Of a stretch of 62,867 bases of DNA, positions 24,594 through 34,575 are shown one piece after another. The position numbers and the translations under genes were made by a program. Location: the IMG/VR virus record IMGVR_UViG_3300024518_003743, positions 1-62,867 of that record; one strand, given 5' to 3'. Within the stretch, counting starts at the first letter, position 1. Every line of letters begins with the position of its first letter. The notes beneath the pieces are model-generated. The model searched no databases. It had not been told where the DNA came from and worked only from the letters and a program-made list of their open reading frames with translations. The DNA is from a virus.

Positions 24594-25223
24594 TTATACC
24601 TTCTTAAGTTTTTTAACAACTAGCCTTTCTAGTATGCCATCGCCAACACCGTCGTTCATGTTGATTTTGAATGTGTTTGTCACAGCGAAGTTGTATGGAG
24701 TCACATCGAACAATGAAACTGCAGGGACAGCGAACACACCGTTAATATCGTTCAGGTCGAAGTAACCCTTAAAGTTGCTTCCTTCTTTCATAAGCATTCC
24801 TTTTACCATAAAGGTGCTCGAGTCTTCAACAACAGTCTTAGCTAAGAATACAGCTCCAGAAGAGTTGTCTGTTATAGAGAAGTCTGATGCAGAGTTGGCC
24901 ATCGTTATGACAGCCTCAATTTCAATAGCGTCTCCATCGGTTACCAACGTGTTAGCTGGAAGCGAAAAGAACGCATCTGTAGGTGAGCTTGTTTGGCTAA
25001 GCTGGAAATGAATAATAGAAGCTCCAGCTTCTCCCGTCGCTCCGGCTGGGCCTGCTGGGCCTGCTGGGCCTTCTGGTCCGCCCGCTGGTCCTTCTGGGCC
25101 TGCTGGGCCAGGTTCTCCCGGAGGTCCCGAAGGTCCTTGAGCTCCGCGAGGTCCGCGAATACCGGTCTTGGTCACCACTTTTACGTGGCACTCTTCACTT
25201 GAACAACATCCCTTATCACACAT
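24594..25223 (-). CDS. collagen-like protein 4
   Basis: A 209-residue protein with the Cys-rich head MCDKGCCSSEECHVKVVTK, about 50 residues of Gly-X-Y (GPRGAQGPSGPPGEPGPAG) and a C-terminal beta domain ending in a basic tail (VVKKLKKV). It shares head style and plan with collagen-like protein 3, the next gene, so they are likely paralogues. Confidence 0.85.
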   Translation of the reverse strand: MCDKGCCSSEECHVKVVTKTGIRGPRGAQGPSGPPGEPGPAGPEGPAGGPEGPAGPAGPAGATGEAGASIIHFQLSQTSSPTDAFFSLPANTLVTDGDAIEIEAVITMANSASDFSITDNSSGAVFLAKTVVEDSSTFMVKGMLMKEGSNFKGYFDLNDINGVFAVPAVSLFDVTPYNFAVTNTFKINMNDGVGDGILERLVVKKLKKV

Positions 25224-25232
25224 AGCGCTAGT

Positions 25233-25772
25233 TTATGAACAACATTTACATTGAAGGTCAATGTAAGTTATAATTTTTTGTGCCTGGTCAATCCGTCCTT
25301 CACACGCTGCCCATCGGGCATTGTCGAGAAGAGTTTCTAGCTCTACAGTCTTCTTGTTTTCATCAGAAGATGCGTCGTAAGGATCTGAACCGGCTTTTCT
25401 TTTTTCAATACAGCATTCAACTACTGCGTCAAAAAGCGCGTAGCATGTGGCAGCAAGAGACACCTCGTCGTTCGACGCTCTGTACTCTATCTTCCAGATA
25501 CCGCTTTTTATTTCATCCAGCCCAAGGTCTTGAGCTAGGATTTCGAAGCCGATTTCCGAGTCATTCGGAAAAGTAGGGTGTACATCAATTACAATAGGTT
25601 CTGACGTCTCCGGAGGAAACACTGAAATTTCTGCTTTCGTAATGTCTGTAACCCTCAGGTTTGGGTCGCCCCATCCACCTTCGTTACACTTCTTCTGATA
25701 CTTACCTGTCTTGTCAAAGACGTGAATGGCCCCTTTGTCGGCCTCAACACTAAGTTGAAGTAATTCAGCCAT
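25233..25772 (-). CDS. virion protein with Cys-rich C-terminus
   Basis: A 179-residue protein. The N-terminal half is beta-rich (AISVFPPETSEPI-like segments, IWKIEYRASNDEVS), and the C-terminal half is helical, ending LQCKCCS. It lies between the giant internal protein and the collagen-like genes and may be the adaptor to which the Cys-capped fibres attach. That link is inference. Confidence 0.55.
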   Translation of the reverse strand: MAELLQLSVEADKGAIHVFDKTGKYQKKCNEGGWGDPNLRVTDITKAEISVFPPETSEPIVIDVHPTFPNDSEIGFEILAQDLGLDEIKSGIWKIEYRASNDEVSLAATCYALFDAVVECCIEKRKAGSDPYDASSDENKKTVELETLLDNARWAACEGRIDQAQKIITYIDLQCKCCS

Positions 25773-25794
25773 AAAGCAAATCTAGTTAAATAAT

Positions 25795-28700
25795 TTAATT
25801 TATCCTATCAACAGCAATCCCAATCTTGGCAGATTTTCGATTTAGTGATACCCTTTTGTTTATAATGTCCTGCGATTGGCTTGGCTCGAGAGATTCGAGC
25901 AACTCTAGATTCTCGTTGATAAAATCGTAAGTCGCTGTCCCTGACTCCTTAATGTACTGATAGAACTCTTCGTGAGTCATATCAACTCCGTCAAGCATCT
26001 TTACGTTTGGCGAAGCTCCAGGTATGAATATACCTTTACGCCCTAAAAACAGCCACACCTTGTCATCTGTAACGTCAGTAAAGAATCGATTACCCTGCTT
26101 CTTTATTACGCCGCCCAGCGCATTTAGTTTTGGATTCAAATCAATATTTGACCGAACAAACGGAATTTCCTTCAGGATAGACGCTTGAATGGTCTTCCCG
26201 TCATAAACAGTGTTGTCAAAGAACCCTTTGTCAATTTGCTTAATGAAGTTAGGGATGAATGACGTTCCAGTTCTTCCAATCGACTTAAAAAGCTTGTCCG
26301 CCTGCTTCTCTGGGTTGCTGTCACTTGTTAGAGCGCTCATCAAGCCAGACAGACCTGACAAGAACGACATGTCGAATATGCCTCCTGCTGAAGACTGAAG
26401 CGCCCAGGCTGACTTTGTAATCATATCCTGTTCTCCAAGCTCTCCAAACTCCTCATTGTCCATCCAGTTACCTACGAACGACAGCCCAACTCCGAGAGGA
26501 GTAAACTGATAGCTCCATGTTCTATCTCCAATCTTAACGCTGTAAGGCCTATTCCCTTGAGACAGCCACTGGTTTTTCTTTCCGAAGTCACTTGGCCCAG
26601 CTCCTGTGATTTTGAAGAATGGGTCTTCATCGTCTCCGTATGCTTTTGCCATCATGTAGATTCCAGACATGAGAAGCGTTCCCATCGTCGCTTTTATCAC
26701 CTGACGCTGGCGTTGTTTGTTGTTTTCTGGAGCCAAAGTATCTAGCCTTGTGAAATTCCAGTTACTAGGGCTGACACCCATAGCTCTCAAATAACCCCAA
26801 GGAGTGTAATCAATTTGCTGGTTGAGTACGTTTGCAACTACATTCGTAAAAGGAACAACCAACTTGAATGGAGAAAACTTCTCTCCTATGGTTCCCATTG
26901 CTCCTGAGATCATTCCAATTACACCTTTAGGCTTGTAGTTGAATGTTACAAACGCAGCGAAGTCCTTAGCGTCAGACAGAACTTCTTCCGGAATACTTTC
27001 CTCAATAATTTCGTTTGCTCTAATTCGAACACGTCTTTTTCTTTCGCCTGGGGATATAGCACCTTCAACCTCTTCGATTGCTTGGATTTCTTGTTCCGCC
27101 TGCTCTTTGGCGTTGTTGAACGCCTCTGTAGAGTTGTTCATTAGCTCAGAAGTTCTTTCTCGGAGCTTTCTTCCGCTTAACCCCTCTTCTTTAGCGGCGT
27201 CTCTAGCGACTTCATGCTTCATCATCCCAGCACCAGCCATGTATGCTGAGGCATCTACAGCGGTCATTGCTCTAAGTACAAACTTGTAGTAGTTGAGAGG
27301 TCTGAACTTTCCGCCTTTAAACTTGTAATTCTCAAGCACTGGCTTGGCCTCTATCTTCGATGTAATCTTCGAAGGAGATACCCCAGTCTTAAGAATTTGG
27401 CGAGCTTCATCAGCCGCTCTTTTAGATCCTTCAAAGAATCCGAGTATACTTCCTCCAATCGCCTTCGGGTCTCCTTTTATCACTGCCTGTTGTATTCCAG
27501 ACACAGTAAACTCAAGCCCCAGGTTAAGAATGTTGGCGTATGCGTTAAGCAGTTGGGTTTCGTGACCTGAAAGAACTGACGCATACCATACAGACCAGAA
27601 TAGGTCTGACTTTTCTATTCCAGACTCTTTCTCAATAAGAGACAGCATCTCCTGAGTCTTCTCGGCTCTCAAAAAGCCTTCTGGACGATTCTCTCTTTCA
27701 GCCCCTAGCTCGTTTAGCTTCTCAAGTGTTTCGGGACGAAGCTCCGTGAATCCAAATGCTTTTTCCAGTTGGTCTTCAATTTGCTTGTCAGTGAGGTTGT
27801 TCTCTTTTGAAATATTGTCTATCGCCTCTATAGAAGTCTTGCTCGGAGTGCCTACTGCTCTCTTCATTGATTTCTTTCTCTCTGCAGATACAATGTTTTC
27901 AAATTCCGCCTCAATCTCTTTAGCAAGACCGTTTGCAGTGTCAGCATCAAGACCAAAGCTCTCCTGGAATTTCTTCGATAGGTCTGAGTCTTTCTTCGTT
28001 GAGGTGAAGTGCTCAACCACCATGTTCTCAATATCAGCGACCTCAGAAAGCTCGCTTAGAGTTTTTCCGGTTTCATTTTTAGCAGAAGCCCATATTCCTT
28101 TCAGAACATCATCGTCTTGCACATTCAGGTCGCTTCTCATGGATGCAGCCCATTCTTTGAACGTTCTAACCCCGCCCGCAAATAACGCGAATCCATACTC
28201 TCCGAGAGCTTCTATTTGCTCTTGGTTCAAGGCAATCAAAGAAACCGAAGCAGAGCTGCTTTTGGCTTTGTTGTATTTAGCTAGAGCGTCTTTCTTCTTC
28301 TTTTCAATTTGAGACTTGGTAAGCCCGAACGCCGTGACGTTCTTCTTTTTAATGTTTTTGGCCGACTTTTCGAAAGCCTTCTTAGCGGCGGTGGTAGTTC
28401 CTTTTTTGTATCCGGATTTTGTTCCCGAGTAAAGCACTCCCGCCTTCTTCTTGAAGTTCTTCTTCGCCTTTCTGAGCTGCTTCGAATACGCTACGGTCAA
28501 TCCCTCTACTGAGATGTTGTCCCATAAAGCAAATGCCTGAACTCCCTGACCTAGCTCAGTGGCTAGTCTAGAAACCTCGCTTGCGATCTCAATGGCATTA
28601 TCTAAAGCTTCTGGAGTCCCCTGGTTGTTGTACTCTTTGATAAGAGCCTGAGATAAAGACACGCGAACTCTAGGCGACATCTTGTTGTCTGCGTCTAGAA

Positions 28701-31700
28701 CGTCCTTAGTCGTTTGCTCCAAGCCTTTCTCTTTAATAATCAAATTGACCTCATCAACAGTGACGGCGTTCGAAATAGGGATGTATTTCTTCGCGTCTTC
28801 AGAAAGACCCTCCTTAATGTCTTCGCTTAGATTCTCGTCTTCGATTAGCCTTTCCGGAAAAGCTCTGTCTTTTGCTTTCGGCTCTTTGCCTGACTCGTCA
28901 ACGTCTTCCGTTGGGGACTCCTCTTTAACTGGTGCCTCAACAACGCCTTCGGCAACCGGCTCAGCGGCTGGCTCCTCTTTTATGAAAGCATCTTCCTTAG
29001 CGACTTGCCCTCTGTATGTGTTTTCGAACATCTGTTCAGATGCTTTCTGACCATTCTTAGAAAGGCCTTTGTACCATTCTGATTGACGGAGAGACTCAAG
29101 ACCCTTGTTTACCGCCTCAGAAACCTTCTGAGTAGCCTCAAGAGTTGTCGCCGCGATTTCAAGAGCGCCGTCGATCGCTCCTTTAAATAGCCCGGTTGGG
29201 TCAGACTTTAATCGGTTCATGTCGTTGAATGACTTCACGAACTTCTTGCTGCGCAGGAAATCTGCTGCCTGCTGAAGCTTGCCTGGGGCAACTTCCTCAA
29301 CTATCGTCTTGGGCGCCTTGACAGGCTTCACTACAGCAGCCTTAATTTCTTTGAATTGCTCACTAATATCTTCTTTCGAGATTCTACCGTCAGTAGCGGC
29401 CTCGATTCTTTCTGCAACAGTATTTTGAAGGTCTTTCGCTTTCACCCCTTCGTTCGTAGCATCTTGAGCCACCTCAACTACCGAATCAAATACAGCGGCA
29501 TTAGACAAAGGGGCTTGCGGGGAGCCTCCCATCTTCTCAACGGCTATCTTTAGGTTTTCTTCACCCTTGGCTTCCGCTACCTCTGCAGGGGGCTTCTCTG
29601 CGGCCTTAGCGTCCTCTTCTTTGATGGATGCAATCTCTCTCTCAAGAAACTCAACATTCTCCTTATTTCCGAACTCGCTTTCTTTTTCCACCTTCAAGTC
29701 TTCCTCAAGGGACTCGAGCAGCACTTGTCGAGGTGTCTTTTCTTCTGCCTCCTCTTTAGTCTCTTGCTCTTCTAGTACGGTCTCTTCGACTTCCTTTTCG
29801 GGTTGCTCGTCTTTGGTTTGCTTATCTGGCGTTTTGCCGGTTTTGGCGCTGTCCTTTTTGGGCTGTGCTTCTTGTTTGGCATCTTCTTTCTGTTTTGTTT
29901 TTTCCGCCTCAACGTCCTCCTCAGACTTCGCTTCTACGGTGTCTTCGGGAGATTTCACAAGGCCGGCCTCTTGCAGTTTTTTCATAACTGAATCAGAAGG
30001 GCTAGAAATGTCTAGCACCGACTCATTGTTCCTTATCGACTCAACAAACACAGGGTCGTCAAGCTTCTCGATGATCTCTTGCTCGCTGAAAAAGCTGTCG
30101 TTTATCTTGTATTCAGTTTCGGGCTTGTCTGAAATCACAACAGAGTCTCCCTTTTCTTTTACAGATGAGTCCCTATCAACAACCGCTTTAATTTCTTTGT
30201 CTATTGCGCCAACCTTCTCAGCTCGCTCCTGTTCCTTCTGCTCTTTGAAGGCGGGGTCAACATATTCAGAAGACTGCTTTTCAAGAAGCTCTTTCTTTTC
30301 CTGAACAAGGCCAAGCAATTCAATTTTCGCGTTGTCGCTTGCTTTGTCAGGCATGCCGTCAAAAATAGCTTTTGTCTCGTCAAGAATGTCAACAACGCTC
30401 TGGGCTTGTTCCGGAGTTATCTCCTCATTTAACAGCATTCTTTGAGCTTTGGCTTTCAGCTCAGGAATGGACTCCATTGACTCAAGCAAGGCAGCGCTGT
30501 TCAGCTTGCTTTTGGTGTTCGAAGAAATGGATCCAGGAGTTGAGGCCGTTCCGGTCAAAAGTGTCGTTATTAAAACCGTCTCTAATAGGTCCTCCGAGGT
30601 AAACTCATCATCAAAGGCTCTTCGGCCAAGGACGTTGTTTGCCATTACGTTCATCTGAGTCTCTGAAAGGCCCTGCATAATCTCCTGAAGGTTCTCCGCC
30701 TTTATCTCTCTAGACCACGTTTTAAAGGCCGCCGACAGCGCGTCTTGGGTAGACGCCCCTTTTTTAATGTTCTTTATTGTTCCAGAAACAATGTTCTTTT
30801 TTCCGACCAGCAACTGGTTGGGGCTTACAAGTTCTAGCAAACTTGTAGCCAAAGTGGTAGGAAGTGTATATGCTACCGCTTGGTCCTCAGTCAGCCCAGC
30901 ATCAATAGCCGCCTGATAGTTTTTAGCGTGCTGAAGATTGAAGCTTGAAGCGACAAGCCCAACGTTCCTTGCCTTTTCTTCTGACCCCAAAGCTTTTTTC
31001 AGCTTGGTCATTTTTCCAAACTGGGTTGCAGGGACTAGTAGTCCCGCCATGTCTGCTCCCGCGTACAGAGTTTTATTGATTACCCCTTTCCAGTTTACCG
31101 AACCGTCCTCGTTAAAGGTGTTCTTCAGGTCGGTTGGAATTAGGTTCTCAAACTGCTCGTCGTTTAAATACTTGTCAGACTGCTCTGCTATTTTGTCAAA
31201 AAAGTTTCCAATCTCAGCCGTGTTCTTTCCTGTGATTCCAAAAGACCTTGGAAGGGTTGAAAGACCGTGAGTTACAGAGGTAGCCGTTCTCTTCAGAGGG
31301 TTTCCTATGTTGATTTCCAGAAAGTGGTCCAGCGACTCTACGGGTCCCATTGCGCCGCTCTTGTACCGCTCGTGCTTTTCGTCGGTTATCTTCTGAAGTA
31401 ATTGCTGCTCCTCAATTTCTTCCCAATTATCCTCAATGAACTTAAGGTCTTTTCCGAGGTTACTTCTAACGTTTTCTGTGGCACCCATCTCGAGAAGGAT
31501 GTCAAACATTTGGTACTTCTGGTTGATTCGATCAATCTCCGCTTTAACCAGGTCAGACGTTGGTTCGTCGGGGCTTCCCGCAACTGACGCGGCACCAGAC
31601 TCAACTGCTGACAATGGAGAAAATGCGTTTGCCTGAGCAAGCTCTTTGGCTTTCTCTCTCTCAAGAATATTTCTTTGGTGGTCAAAAGCATTCATAGTGA

Positions 31701-32898
31701 AGTCTATGTTGCTCTCCTTAAACAACTCCTCTGCCGTCTTCTTGCTTCCAGAAAGCTTTAAGAAGTTAGAGTAATCACTAAACACCTTAGCGTCAAGAGC
31801 CGTTATCTTAGACATGTTAACGCCTTCTGGATTGTCTGCTGCACCTGAGAACTTTGCGTCTGTAGAAACAGTTGGAAACAAGTGCGCTGTAAGGGCGTTC
31901 ATCCCCTCCTTAAACTCTTTGCTCTGAAAATCAGAAACTCCCTGAAGCTTCTCTATATGCTCTTCTCTTCTCTTTACAAATGCTTCAATTTTTTCAGGAG
32001 TGTCAACCCCTTTCATTCTTCCAGCCCTAGCAAGTCGAATCTGCTCCTCAGTCTTTTCTATCCCCTCTTTGTTGGCCTCTGCATTAGCTCCCTCTCTAAA
32101 AATCTTAGAAACATCTATCCCTAGCTGTTCTCCAGTGCTGGCAAACCTTCTCAGGGTGGCATCATAAAAAGTCTTGGTGTCCGGAGCCGTTAATTGAGCT
32201 ACCGCATCAGGGTCATCCTTGTTTCGTTCTACAGCGCTTTGAAGCTGAAAGTCCAAGTGCTCTCCAGCCGTTAAGGTTCGGCTCTCGGGGTCTCTAAGGA
32301 AATCAATAGCTGTTACAACCGTGCCCTCTTCAGGAGACGACCCCCTAATTGTGTGAGATAAGTCTAGGCTTTGCTCTAGCCTAGCAGCCCTGTCGTCTTG
32401 GGATTCAATATCAACAATAGGAGGAGTTACTGCGCCCGCGCTCTCAGCAGCGAACTCATTTAGCTTAACCCCTTCGAGAAGCTGCTTTTGAAAGTCTGGT
32501 CTTTGAAACTGTTCTGGTACGACTACCTCAGGAGCCGGAGTCGTCTCCCCTGTCGGAAGCTGTTGATCCAATTCTGGTGACGCCGAAACGGAAGGAACCA
32601 AATCTGATGTAGAAGAGACCGATTCCGACGGGGTCGTTGTAGTAGGTACTTTTTTTTTAAAGCGAATAGCCGGAGGGAGAGCCCCTAAGCCTGTCGCCAT
32701 CGGGTCAGGTGCGAAGAACTGCGTATTAAACTCTTCAAAGCCCTTAGTGTAGTCTCCAGAACCAGAAAGCGATCCGTGTAGCCTGCCTATTGCTTCAGGT
32801 GTGCTAAACTGAGCTTGAAAATCCTCGAAGCTTTTCGTGTAAGTACCTTTCTCAACTAAGGATGCGTGTAATTTTCTTTTACTTTCTTCTCCTGGCAT
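25795..32898 (-). CDS. giant internal virion / ejection protein
   Basis: A 2367-residue protein, the largest here. The N-terminus has two copies of a short motif (LHASLVEKGTYTKSFEDFQ and LHGSLSGSGDYTKGFEEFN), a repeat seen in large podovirus internal proteins. Residues about 980-1130 are a Lys/Glu-rich, probably coiled-coil tract. The C-terminal third contains hydrophobic helices (ATMGTLLMSGIYMMAKAYG, about 2075) and a SYQFTPLGVGLSFVGNW segment. By size and by position next to two other internal-type proteins, it is probably packaged and ejected with the DNA. Enzyme domains are not evident. Confidence 0.7.
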   Translation of the reverse strand: MPGEESKRKLHASLVEKGTYTKSFEDFQAQFSTPEAIGRLHGSLSGSGDYTKGFEEFNTQFFAPDPMATGLGALPPAIRFKKKVPTTTTPSESVSSTSDLVPSVSASPELDQQLPTGETTPAPEVVVPEQFQRPDFQKQLLEGVKLNEFAAESAGAVTPPIVDIESQDDRAARLEQSLDLSHTIRGSSPEEGTVVTAIDFLRDPESRTLTAGEHLDFQLQSAVERNKDDPDAVAQLTAPDTKTFYDATLRRFASTGEQLGIDVSKIFREGANAEANKEGIEKTEEQIRLARAGRMKGVDTPEKIEAFVKRREEHIEKLQGVSDFQSKEFKEGMNALTAHLFPTVSTDAKFSGAADNPEGVNMSKITALDAKVFSDYSNFLKLSGSKKTAEELFKESNIDFTMNAFDHQRNILEREKAKELAQANAFSPLSAVESGAASVAGSPDEPTSDLVKAEIDRINQKYQMFDILLEMGATENVRSNLGKDLKFIEDNWEEIEEQQLLQKITDEKHERYKSGAMGPVESLDHFLEINIGNPLKRTATSVTHGLSTLPRSFGITGKNTAEIGNFFDKIAEQSDKYLNDEQFENLIPTDLKNTFNEDGSVNWKGVINKTLYAGADMAGLLVPATQFGKMTKLKKALGSEEKARNVGLVASSFNLQHAKNYQAAIDAGLTEDQAVAYTLPTTLATSLLELVSPNQLLVGKKNIVSGTIKNIKKGASTQDALSAAFKTWSREIKAENLQEIMQGLSETQMNVMANNVLGRRAFDDEFTSEDLLETVLITTLLTGTASTPGSISSNTKSKLNSAALLESMESIPELKAKAQRMLLNEEITPEQAQSVVDILDETKAIFDGMPDKASDNAKIELLGLVQEKKELLEKQSSEYVDPAFKEQKEQERAEKVGAIDKEIKAVVDRDSSVKEKGDSVVISDKPETEYKINDSFFSEQEIIEKLDDPVFVESIRNNESVLDISSPSDSVMKKLQEAGLVKSPEDTVEAKSEEDVEAEKTKQKEDAKQEAQPKKDSAKTGKTPDKQTKDEQPEKEVEETVLEEQETKEEAEEKTPRQVLLESLEEDLKVEKESEFGNKENVEFLEREIASIKEEDAKAAEKPPAEVAEAKGEENLKIAVEKMGGSPQAPLSNAAVFDSVVEVAQDATNEGVKAKDLQNTVAERIEAATDGRISKEDISEQFKEIKAAVVKPVKAPKTIVEEVAPGKLQQAADFLRSKKFVKSFNDMNRLKSDPTGLFKGAIDGALEIAATTLEATQKVSEAVNKGLESLRQSEWYKGLSKNGQKASEQMFENTYRGQVAKEDAFIKEEPAAEPVAEGVVEAPVKEESPTEDVDESGKEPKAKDRAFPERLIEDENLSEDIKEGLSEDAKKYIPISNAVTVDEVNLIIKEKGLEQTTKDVLDADNKMSPRVRVSLSQALIKEYNNQGTPEALDNAIEIASEVSRLATELGQGVQAFALWDNISVEGLTVAYSKQLRKAKKNFKKKAGVLYSGTKSGYKKGTTTAAKKAFEKSAKNIKKKNVTAFGLTKSQIEKKKKDALAKYNKAKSSSASVSLIALNQEQIEALGEYGFALFAGGVRTFKEWAASMRSDLNVQDDDVLKGIWASAKNETGKTLSELSEVADIENMVVEHFTSTKKDSDLSKKFQESFGLDADTANGLAKEIEAEFENIVSAERKKSMKRAVGTPSKTSIEAIDNISKENNLTDKQIEDQLEKAFGFTELRPETLEKLNELGAERENRPEGFLRAEKTQEMLSLIEKESGIEKSDLFWSVWYASVLSGHETQLLNAYANILNLGLEFTVSGIQQAVIKGDPKAIGGSILGFFEGSKRAADEARQILKTGVSPSKITSKIEAKPVLENYKFKGGKFRPLNYYKFVLRAMTAVDASAYMAGAGMMKHEVARDAAKEEGLSGRKLRERTSELMNNSTEAFNNAKEQAEQEIQAIEEVEGAISPGERKRRVRIRANEIIEESIPEEVLSDAKDFAAFVTFNYKPKGVIGMISGAMGTIGEKFSPFKLVVPFTNVVANVLNQQIDYTPWGYLRAMGVSPSNWNFTRLDTLAPENNKQRQRQVIKATMGTLLMSGIYMMAKAYGDDEDPFFKITGAGPSDFGKKNQWLSQGNRPYSVKIGDRTWSYQFTPLGVGLSFVGNWMDNEEFGELGEQDMITKSAWALQSSAGGIFDMSFLSGLSGLMSALTSDSNPEKQADKLFKSIGRTGTSFIPNFIKQIDKGFFDNTVYDGKTIQASILKEIPFVRSNIDLNPKLNALGGVIKKQGNRFFTDVTDDKVWLFLGRKGIFIPGASPNVKMLDGVDMTHEEFYQYIKESGTATYDFINENLELLESLEPSQSQDIINKRVSLNRKSAKIGIAVDRIN

Positions 32899-32901
32899 CT
32901 G

Positions 32902-34575
32902 CTACAAGTTATCAAGGCTTCCGCCTGTAGGTTTAGTTCCTGTTGCTGCTTTTCTCATTTCTCCTGCAACTCCTTTTCCAATCTTAAGACTTCCTCTGTC
33001 AGTTTCCATTCTCTGCTCCATTGATTCATCAAAAAGCAGAGGGATGTCTTCGGTAATTTCTTTATCTACAAGCTTTCCGGCGTCAGGGTCAGATACAATA
33101 GCGGCCTGTCTTTCAAGATCGCTAAGCCCCTCAAGAGGGTCTACTTTCACGGTCTTGGTGCTTCTAGCAATTACTACAGGCTTGGTCACCGTATTGCCGC
33201 TTGCGTCAGTGTACGTTGCGTCCTGAGACGTTACTAGCTTAATGTCTCCAATTCCCGCCTGAAGCTCCTCTACCTGTCCGGAAGAGTTGATTCTCTTAAG
33301 ACCAACAGCGTTGATCGCCTTACCGTCGGTAGGGAAGTTGTTTCTGACCGTTGAGGTCATGTTAAATGTCGTGGCGTTCCCTTGAGCGTCTGTTGTGTTG
33401 AGCTTTACAACGTTTGGCGCTCCTTGAGTCTTGTTTACGTCTTCAACCTTCACTGATACCTGCGCAGCCTTAGGCTTAGCGCTAATCTTGAGACTAGATA
33501 CCTTCTCGCTTCCAAGGATTCCTTTCAAGTGATTAGCAATGTCCTCCTTGCTTAATGGAGAGCCTTTGAACTGATCTCTTTTGAAGTCAGACGACAACTG
33601 CTCAATAGCTTGGTCGAACTCTTTCGTCTTCGTGGTTCTTACGCCCATGAACTCGTCGAAATCTTTCACTCCGGCTCTCTGAACAATAGTCCCCTTAATT
33701 TTTTCTATAGTCTTGTTGTCGTTTAGGAACTTGTCAAGACTAATTGAGCCCTGAAGTGTGTTCAGTTTGTCTCGCATGTTTCCAAGGTTTTGAATGTCGC
33801 CACCCTCTACCGCGCCCGTAAGCGTCTCAAATTCTTTTCTTAAAGCAATCGTTTCGTCCGAAAACACAAGGTCTCCACTCTCAAGCCCAGAGTCTACATC
33901 AGCAAACAACTCGATTATTTGGTCAGACTCTCTCGCTAAAACATCAAGGTTGTCCATTGCTTGAGTAAACTCTCTACCAATTTTTGTTTTTGGATCTTGA
34001 AGCGCTGCGAATTTCAGCTCTTCACCAAACTCGGTTCCTGCTCTAGCAATAAAGTTCTCCTGCGTGTTTACAACAGCCTGGTTTAAGCTCTTTTGGAATC
34101 GAGGGTCTTGTACGGTTGGCCCCTTCGGTAAGTCAAAAGGCTTCAATGCCTTCGCTCTCGCTTTTGCTGCGTCATCCAAAGCTTTCTCACGAGCCTGAAC
34201 AACTCCAGCAGGGAACGCGCCCCCCCTTTGAACAAATATAGGCTGAGAACCAATTATTTGACCGGACTGCTGACCCACGTTAATAGGCTGAGAGATTCCA
34301 GGGAACAACGAAGCTCCTGGGTCACCAATTTCAGCGCTAGGAACTTGAGCGTTTATAGAAGCTTGAATAGAAGCTATCTCCTCCGGCGTCGCTCCTTCAG
34401 GCGTAAACTGTCCAAGAGTTTCTTGAGTAATCAGCGAGCCTAAATCTCCTCCGTTTGGAGGGAGGGCAACGTCAGGCGGCAACACAGGCTCACGAAACAT
34501 AGCGTCATTGTTAGAAACTAACGATGCCGGGGCCAAGCTAGGAAGCTTTTGTAGTTCTTCTTCTCCGTTCGCCAT
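32902..34575 (-). CDS. internal virion protein
   Basis: A 557-residue protein with a Pro-rich, disordered N-terminal 120 residues and a mainly helical remainder (for example AREKALDDAAKARAKALK). It shares one base with the upstream gene and lies three bases before the giant protein gene. In podovirus gene order this position holds ejection or pilot proteins that form a channel across the envelope. Confidence 0.6.
   Translation of the reverse strand: MANGEEELQKLPSLAPASLVSNNDAMFREPVLPPDVALPPNGGDLGSLITQETLGQFTPEGATPEEIASIQASINAQVPSAEIGDPGASLFPGISQPINVGQQSGQIIGSQPIFVQRGGAFPAGVVQAREKALDDAAKARAKALKPFDLPKGPTVQDPRFQKSLNQAVVNTQENFIARAGTEFGEELKFAALQDPKTKIGREFTQAMDNLDVLARESDQIIELFADVDSGLESGDLVFSDETIALRKEFETLTGAVEGGDIQNLGNMRDKLNTLQGSISLDKFLNDNKTIEKIKGTIVQRAGVKDFDEFMGVRTTKTKEFDQAIEQLSSDFKRDQFKGSPLSKEDIANHLKGILGSEKVSSLKISAKPKAAQVSVKVEDVNKTQGAPNVVKLNTTDAQGNATTFNMTSTVRNNFPTDGKAINAVGLKRINSSGQVEELQAGIGDIKLVTSQDATYTDASGNTVTKPVVIARSTKTVKVDPLEGLSDLERQAAIVSDPDAGKLVDKEITEDIPLLFDESMEQRMETDRGSLKIGKGVAGEMRKAATGTKPTGGSLDNL

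Noticed and set aside
29567-30304. A 245-residue + strand frame and other long + strand frames inside the giant internal protein gene
   Set aside because: They are antisense shadows of the Lys/Glu-rich coding sequence and consist of Ser/Phe/Cys-rich low-complexity residues.
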